A stretch of 64,000 nucleotides of DNA from assembly GCF_019645875.1 (NCBI RefSeq), contig NZ_CP081000.1, forward strand, positions 5,454,417 through 5,518,416, read 5' to 3'. The notes below the pieces were generated by a model. It was not told where the DNA came from, searched no databases, and worked only from the letters and a program-made list of their open reading frames with translations. Source of the stretch: Mycolicibacterium senegalense (lineage in GTDB: Bacteria; Actinomycetota; Actinomycetes; Mycobacteriales; Mycobacteriaceae). Below, in pieces: positions 61,798-64,000 of this stretch (position 1 is the first letter of the stretch; every line of letters starts with the position of its first letter). The translations under genes and the position numbers were made by a program.

Positions 61798-62743
61798 ATG
61801 GGCATCGGCCGGTTTTTTTGTTCTGATATTCATCATAACTACGGCACTGTCAGCGTGCGGTGATACGGCGCCCAGACTGCCGTCGAACGATGAAGAGATG
61901 TTTCAGAAATTAACGGGAAGCGATGGGCCACGATTCTTGCAACAGATCAGTGCCCACGCTTGGGCCGACGGCGGCACAGCCGCGGCTGATCGATTTGCAT
62001 GGATCAAGCCGGACGCCCTCTCAACTGACCCCGCAAGGGCACAGCGCGCCGGCGAAGCGGCGCATACGATCGCATTGTTTCTTTCTGAGCCCAAGTATGG
62101 ATTGGCGAATCTTCCAACGGGATTGTTCGGTTTGCGACGTCGATCACTCGGCGAGTTGAACCCGAACCTTTTAGCAGCATACGCCGAAGCCCTAACGCCA
62201 TTTCAGGGAGCACTTGTCGGTGACCTACGGAAAAGCCCAGGCTTCGAAGTGGTCGGCGATCCCATTAATCTAGCTTCGGCCCGCGAAGTATTTTCCAATA
62301 TCGATACGAACACGAGTGCCGGCGCAGCTTTCAACAATGCTGCATACGAACGGGTAGAGCAGTATCTGCGGGCATATGCTGAGTCAGTCGCCAGCCACGA
62401 CACCGACAATCTAGTGGCGCTACAGTTCGCCGCTGGACTAGCTGGAGTCGTCGAAGGTGGTCGGCGCAAGTCCGCTAACACAGCACTGCAAATATCCCCA
62501 GCACAGCATTTCCTTAATTTGGCACGCTACGAAGTAGCAAAAGCTATGGGCGTAGAGCCAGGAGCGAACGGTATTCCTTCGCGATTCTTTACGCCCGAAG
62601 GCGTCCTCAAATCTCCAGATTCCGTCCCCCCGGGTGATCTTTCAGAATTCTCGACCGCTTTGGAGAACTTCGCATTCCAAAACGGCATGTCAAATTTGGG
62701 CGCTGACTTTCGACGCTGGTATGACGTCGGCGCCGGGGTATAA
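61781..62743 (+). CDS. Lipoprotein paralogous to the C-terminal half of the upstream effector
   Basis: A 320-residue protein with a signal peptide (GFFVLIFIITTALSACGD) and lipobox LSAC with Cys26, so it should be anchored outside the membrane. Residues 51-320 align along their length with effector residues 425-764: FLQQISAHAWAD with FLTDLHNHVWAD, LNPNLLAAYAEALTPFQGAL with LNPAMIAADAVALEPYQEAL, and IPSRFFTPEGVLKSPDSV with IPDKFFDGNQLKSPDQIS. ATG 61781 overlaps the effector gene by 17 bases, so both are translated together. Role could be immunity, receptor or assembly partner; unknown. AT-rich like the effector's second half. Confidence 0.85.
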   Translation: MVRASEWASAGFFVLIFIITTALSACGDTAPRLPSNDEEMFQKLTGSDGPRFLQQISAHAWADGGTAAADRFAWIKPDALSTDPARAQRAGEAAHTIALFLSEPKYGLANLPTGLFGLRRRSLGELNPNLLAAYAEALTPFQGALVGDLRKSPGFEVVGDPINLASAREVFSNIDTNTSAGAAFNNAAYERVEQYLRAYAESVASHDTDNLVALQFAAGLAGVVEGGRRKSANTALQISPAQHFLNLARYEVAKAMGVEPGANGIPSRFFTPEGVLKSPDSVPPGDLSEFSTALENFAFQNGMSNLGADFRRWYDVGAGV

Positions 62744-62815
62744 CTTGGCATGCACATACGACTGTAAAAATGGATGCCGCCGGCAACGCAATCTCATCAA
62801 GGGATACCCAGCACC

Positions 62816-63241
62816 ATGATGCGACACCTAGCCACCATGCTGCTGATCACCGCAATCGTCAGCAGCTGCGGGATCCTCGGCGGCGGGTCGAGCCGTCGCG
62901 ATGATCGTTTCGCGCAGCCCGACCACCCCAAAGACTCACCCTCCGGGCAATACTCGGTGTCAGTCGACATGGGACCGAACGAGAACGGGGTGGACACATG
63001 GGTGGCAGTGATCCGCGACAAGGCCACGGGCACCGAGGTCTTCCGTGACTCGTACGCCTACAGCAGCCGACATGGCGTTGGGATCACCTGGCTCTCAACC
63101 GATGACCAACTATGGCTCCTGTCAAGCGATGTCGGCACAGCCCACGTGGACCGCAAGCCAGATGGGACATGGACCAAGACCAGCATCTACCCGGAAACCG
63201 CCGGCGACGTGCCCCAGGAGATCTCCGCACTCGGCGGCTGA
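62816..63241 (+). CDS. Small lipoprotein of unknown function
   Basis: A 141-residue protein with a signal peptide (HLATMLLITAIVSSCGIL) and lipobox VSSC. The mature part is a single small, probably beta-rich domain (GQYSVSVDMGPNENGVDTWV, ITWLSTDDQLWLLSSDVGTA). ATG 62816 and 62819 are tandem; AAGGG lies about 12 bases upstream. It follows the effector-paralogue lipoprotein by 72 bases in which I see nothing else. Confidence 0.75.
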   Translation: MMRHLATMLLITAIVSSCGILGGGSSRRDDRFAQPDHPKDSPSGQYSVSVDMGPNENGVDTWVAVIRDKATGTEVFRDSYAYSSRHGVGITWLSTDDQLWLLSSDVGTAHVDRKPDGTWTKTSIYPETAGDVPQEISALGG

Positions 63242-63269
63242 ACCTTCACCGGTGAGGCGGAGCCGGGGG

Positions 63270-63755
63270 GTGGTCAGTGGGACACCACAACGCGCAGCCA
63301 CTGCGATGCTCTTGTGCCTGATTCTCGTCGTCTCCGCGTGCAACCTGGGTTCTCAAGTATCGCCGAGTGCTCCCGCGGCCAAGACAACGTCCAATCCAGT
63401 GCGGCACGAACTCGAACCGTTGACCAAACGGTTTCCCGCTCTCGGACCGCCCGTCGCAGCATCGTGGGTCAGCGGTGACTGGGGCGATCCACGCATGCCC
63501 GGACCGTCGTTGTATTGGATCGATGCCATCGTCGAAGTGAGCCCGGCAACCGTGGACGGGTTGAAAGCGTCGTATCGACCCGTCCCCACCGCAAATCAGC
63601 CCGATGTCTGGGAAACCCTGCGCGGCAATCTGCCCCAGGGCGGTTACCTCGCCGGCGACCAGTTGGACCAGGCGTTCCGATCCACGAGGATCAACGCACA
63701 GGTATTCCTTGCCGAAAGTGCACCCGTCATCGTCATCACCGCCACCGGCGAGTAA
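63270..63755 (+). CDS. Small lipoprotein of unknown function
   Basis: A 161-residue protein with a signal peptide and lipobox (TAMLLCLILVVSACNLGS; VSAC). The mature domain (HELEPLTKRFPALGPPVAAS, WISGDWGD-like WVSGDWGDPRMPGPSLYWID) is not one I recognise; the Trp-rich face could be a binding surface. GTG 63270 has GGAG about 7 bases upstream; GTG 63252 is an alternative. Third lipoprotein in a row after the effector. GC returns to the local norm here. Confidence 0.72.
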   Translation: MVSGTPQRAATAMLLCLILVVSACNLGSQVSPSAPAAKTTSNPVRHELEPLTKRFPALGPPVAASWVSGDWGDPRMPGPSLYWIDAIVEVSPATVDGLKASYRPVPTANQPDVWETLRGNLPQGGYLAGDQLDQAFRSTRINAQVFLAESAPVIVITATGE

Positions 63756-63784
63756 GTGGCCGCGCACATGCCAAGCTGGCAGGC

Positions 63785-64000
63785 ATGACTGACGTACGTG
63801 AACAAGGTCTGCGGGTCCTCCAGGAGATGGTGCCGCACCTGCCGTCGAATGTTGTCGAACCCGACGGGTCCTTCGGTGACGAGCTGATGGGCATCGGTGT
63901 CGACAACGTCTTCGGCCGGTTGTGGAGCCGTGAGGGCCTGAGCCGCCGTGATCGCAGCCTGGTCACCATGGGCATCTTGATCGCCCTACGGGCCACCGAT
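63785..64000 (+). CDS. Carboxymuconolactone decarboxylase family protein (first 72 codons; cut by right edge)
   Basis: The frame opens at ATG 63785 and continues to the end of the window. It reads MTDVREQGLRVLQEMVPHLP then FGDELMGIGVDNVFGRLWSR and LSRRDRSLVTMGILIALRAT, the N-terminal helices of the CMD/AhpD-like family, members of which act as decarboxylases or as peroxide-reducing proteins with a CxxC motif. The catalytic region lies beyond the window, so the subfamily cannot be decided. Confidence 0.8.
   Translation, partial: MTDVREQGLRVLQEMVPHLPSNVVEPDGSFGDELMGIGVDNVFGRLWSREGLSRRDRSLVTMGILIALRATD

Overview
The window is chromosomal DNA from a high-GC actinobacterium, almost certainly a fast-growing mycobacterium (Mycolicibacterium type). 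Gene order follows the Mycobacterium tuberculosis block around Rv3598c-Rv3635 as I remember it: lysS, coaX, panD, panC, folK, folB, folP, folE, ftsH, an ephA-like hydrolase, hpt, tilS, dacB, ppa, then a flippase, polyprenyl-phosphate glycosyltransferase, galE1 and a large membrane protein. No rRNA, tRNA, CRISPR array, integrase or insertion sequence was recognised. Coding density is very high and many genes overlap by 1, 4 or 8 bases, so long operons dominate.

Layout. 1-10720 (minus strand): lysS (cut by the left edge), pantothenate/CoA genes (coaX, panD, panC plus a Rossmann/DUF2520 protein), two membrane proteins, the folate genes and ftsH. 10843-14715 (plus): epoxide hydrolase, luciferase-like monooxygenase, alcohol dehydrogenase and a SIMPL-domain lipoprotein. 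14799-21043 (minus): molybdopterin oxidoreductase, hpt, tilS, a DUF2342 metalloprotease and dacB. Then ppa and an OHCU decarboxylase (plus).

22230-39365 is an aldarate (glucarate) catabolic region. One nine-gene minus-strand operon encodes a peptide-type ABC importer, a TauE/SafE exporter, an IclR regulator, glucarate dehydratase and a 2-hydroxyacid dehydrogenase. A second operon encodes alpha-ketoglutarate semialdehyde dehydrogenase, 5-dehydro-4-deoxyglucarate dehydratase and a second glucarate-dehydratase-like enzyme. Together they lead from glucarate to 2-oxoglutarate. Between them lie another hydroxyacid dehydrogenase, a LysR regulator and a DUF222/HNH gene whose start codon sits inside a perfect mycobacterial SOS box.

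39549-43604 is a partner-switching module: STAS antagonist, RsbW-like kinase, single-domain response regulator, CHASE3/HAMP histidine kinase and a REC-SpoIIE phosphatase. TerC follows, preceded by a yybP-ykoY type manganese riboswitch whose P1 strand can mask the ribosome binding site. Next come a 1314-residue Pls/PosA-type nonribosomal peptide synthetase with a lysine-like specificity code, an M1 aminopeptidase and a MurJ/Wzx-like flippase, each overlapping the next by 4 bases.

51983-59445 holds cell-envelope glycosylation genes (ppgS-like, DUF2304, galE1, GT-C-like) with a TPR-like gene and a TetR/amidohydrolase operon that has a clear promoter-operator. The right end (59503-63755) is the most novel part: a 764-residue candidate type VII secreted effector with a WxG-type N-terminal domain, followed by three lipoproteins, the first of which is a paralogue of the effector's C-terminal half. 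GC content falls sharply inside the effector gene, as in exchanged polymorphic-toxin tips. A carboxymuconolactone decarboxylase-like gene is cut by the right edge.
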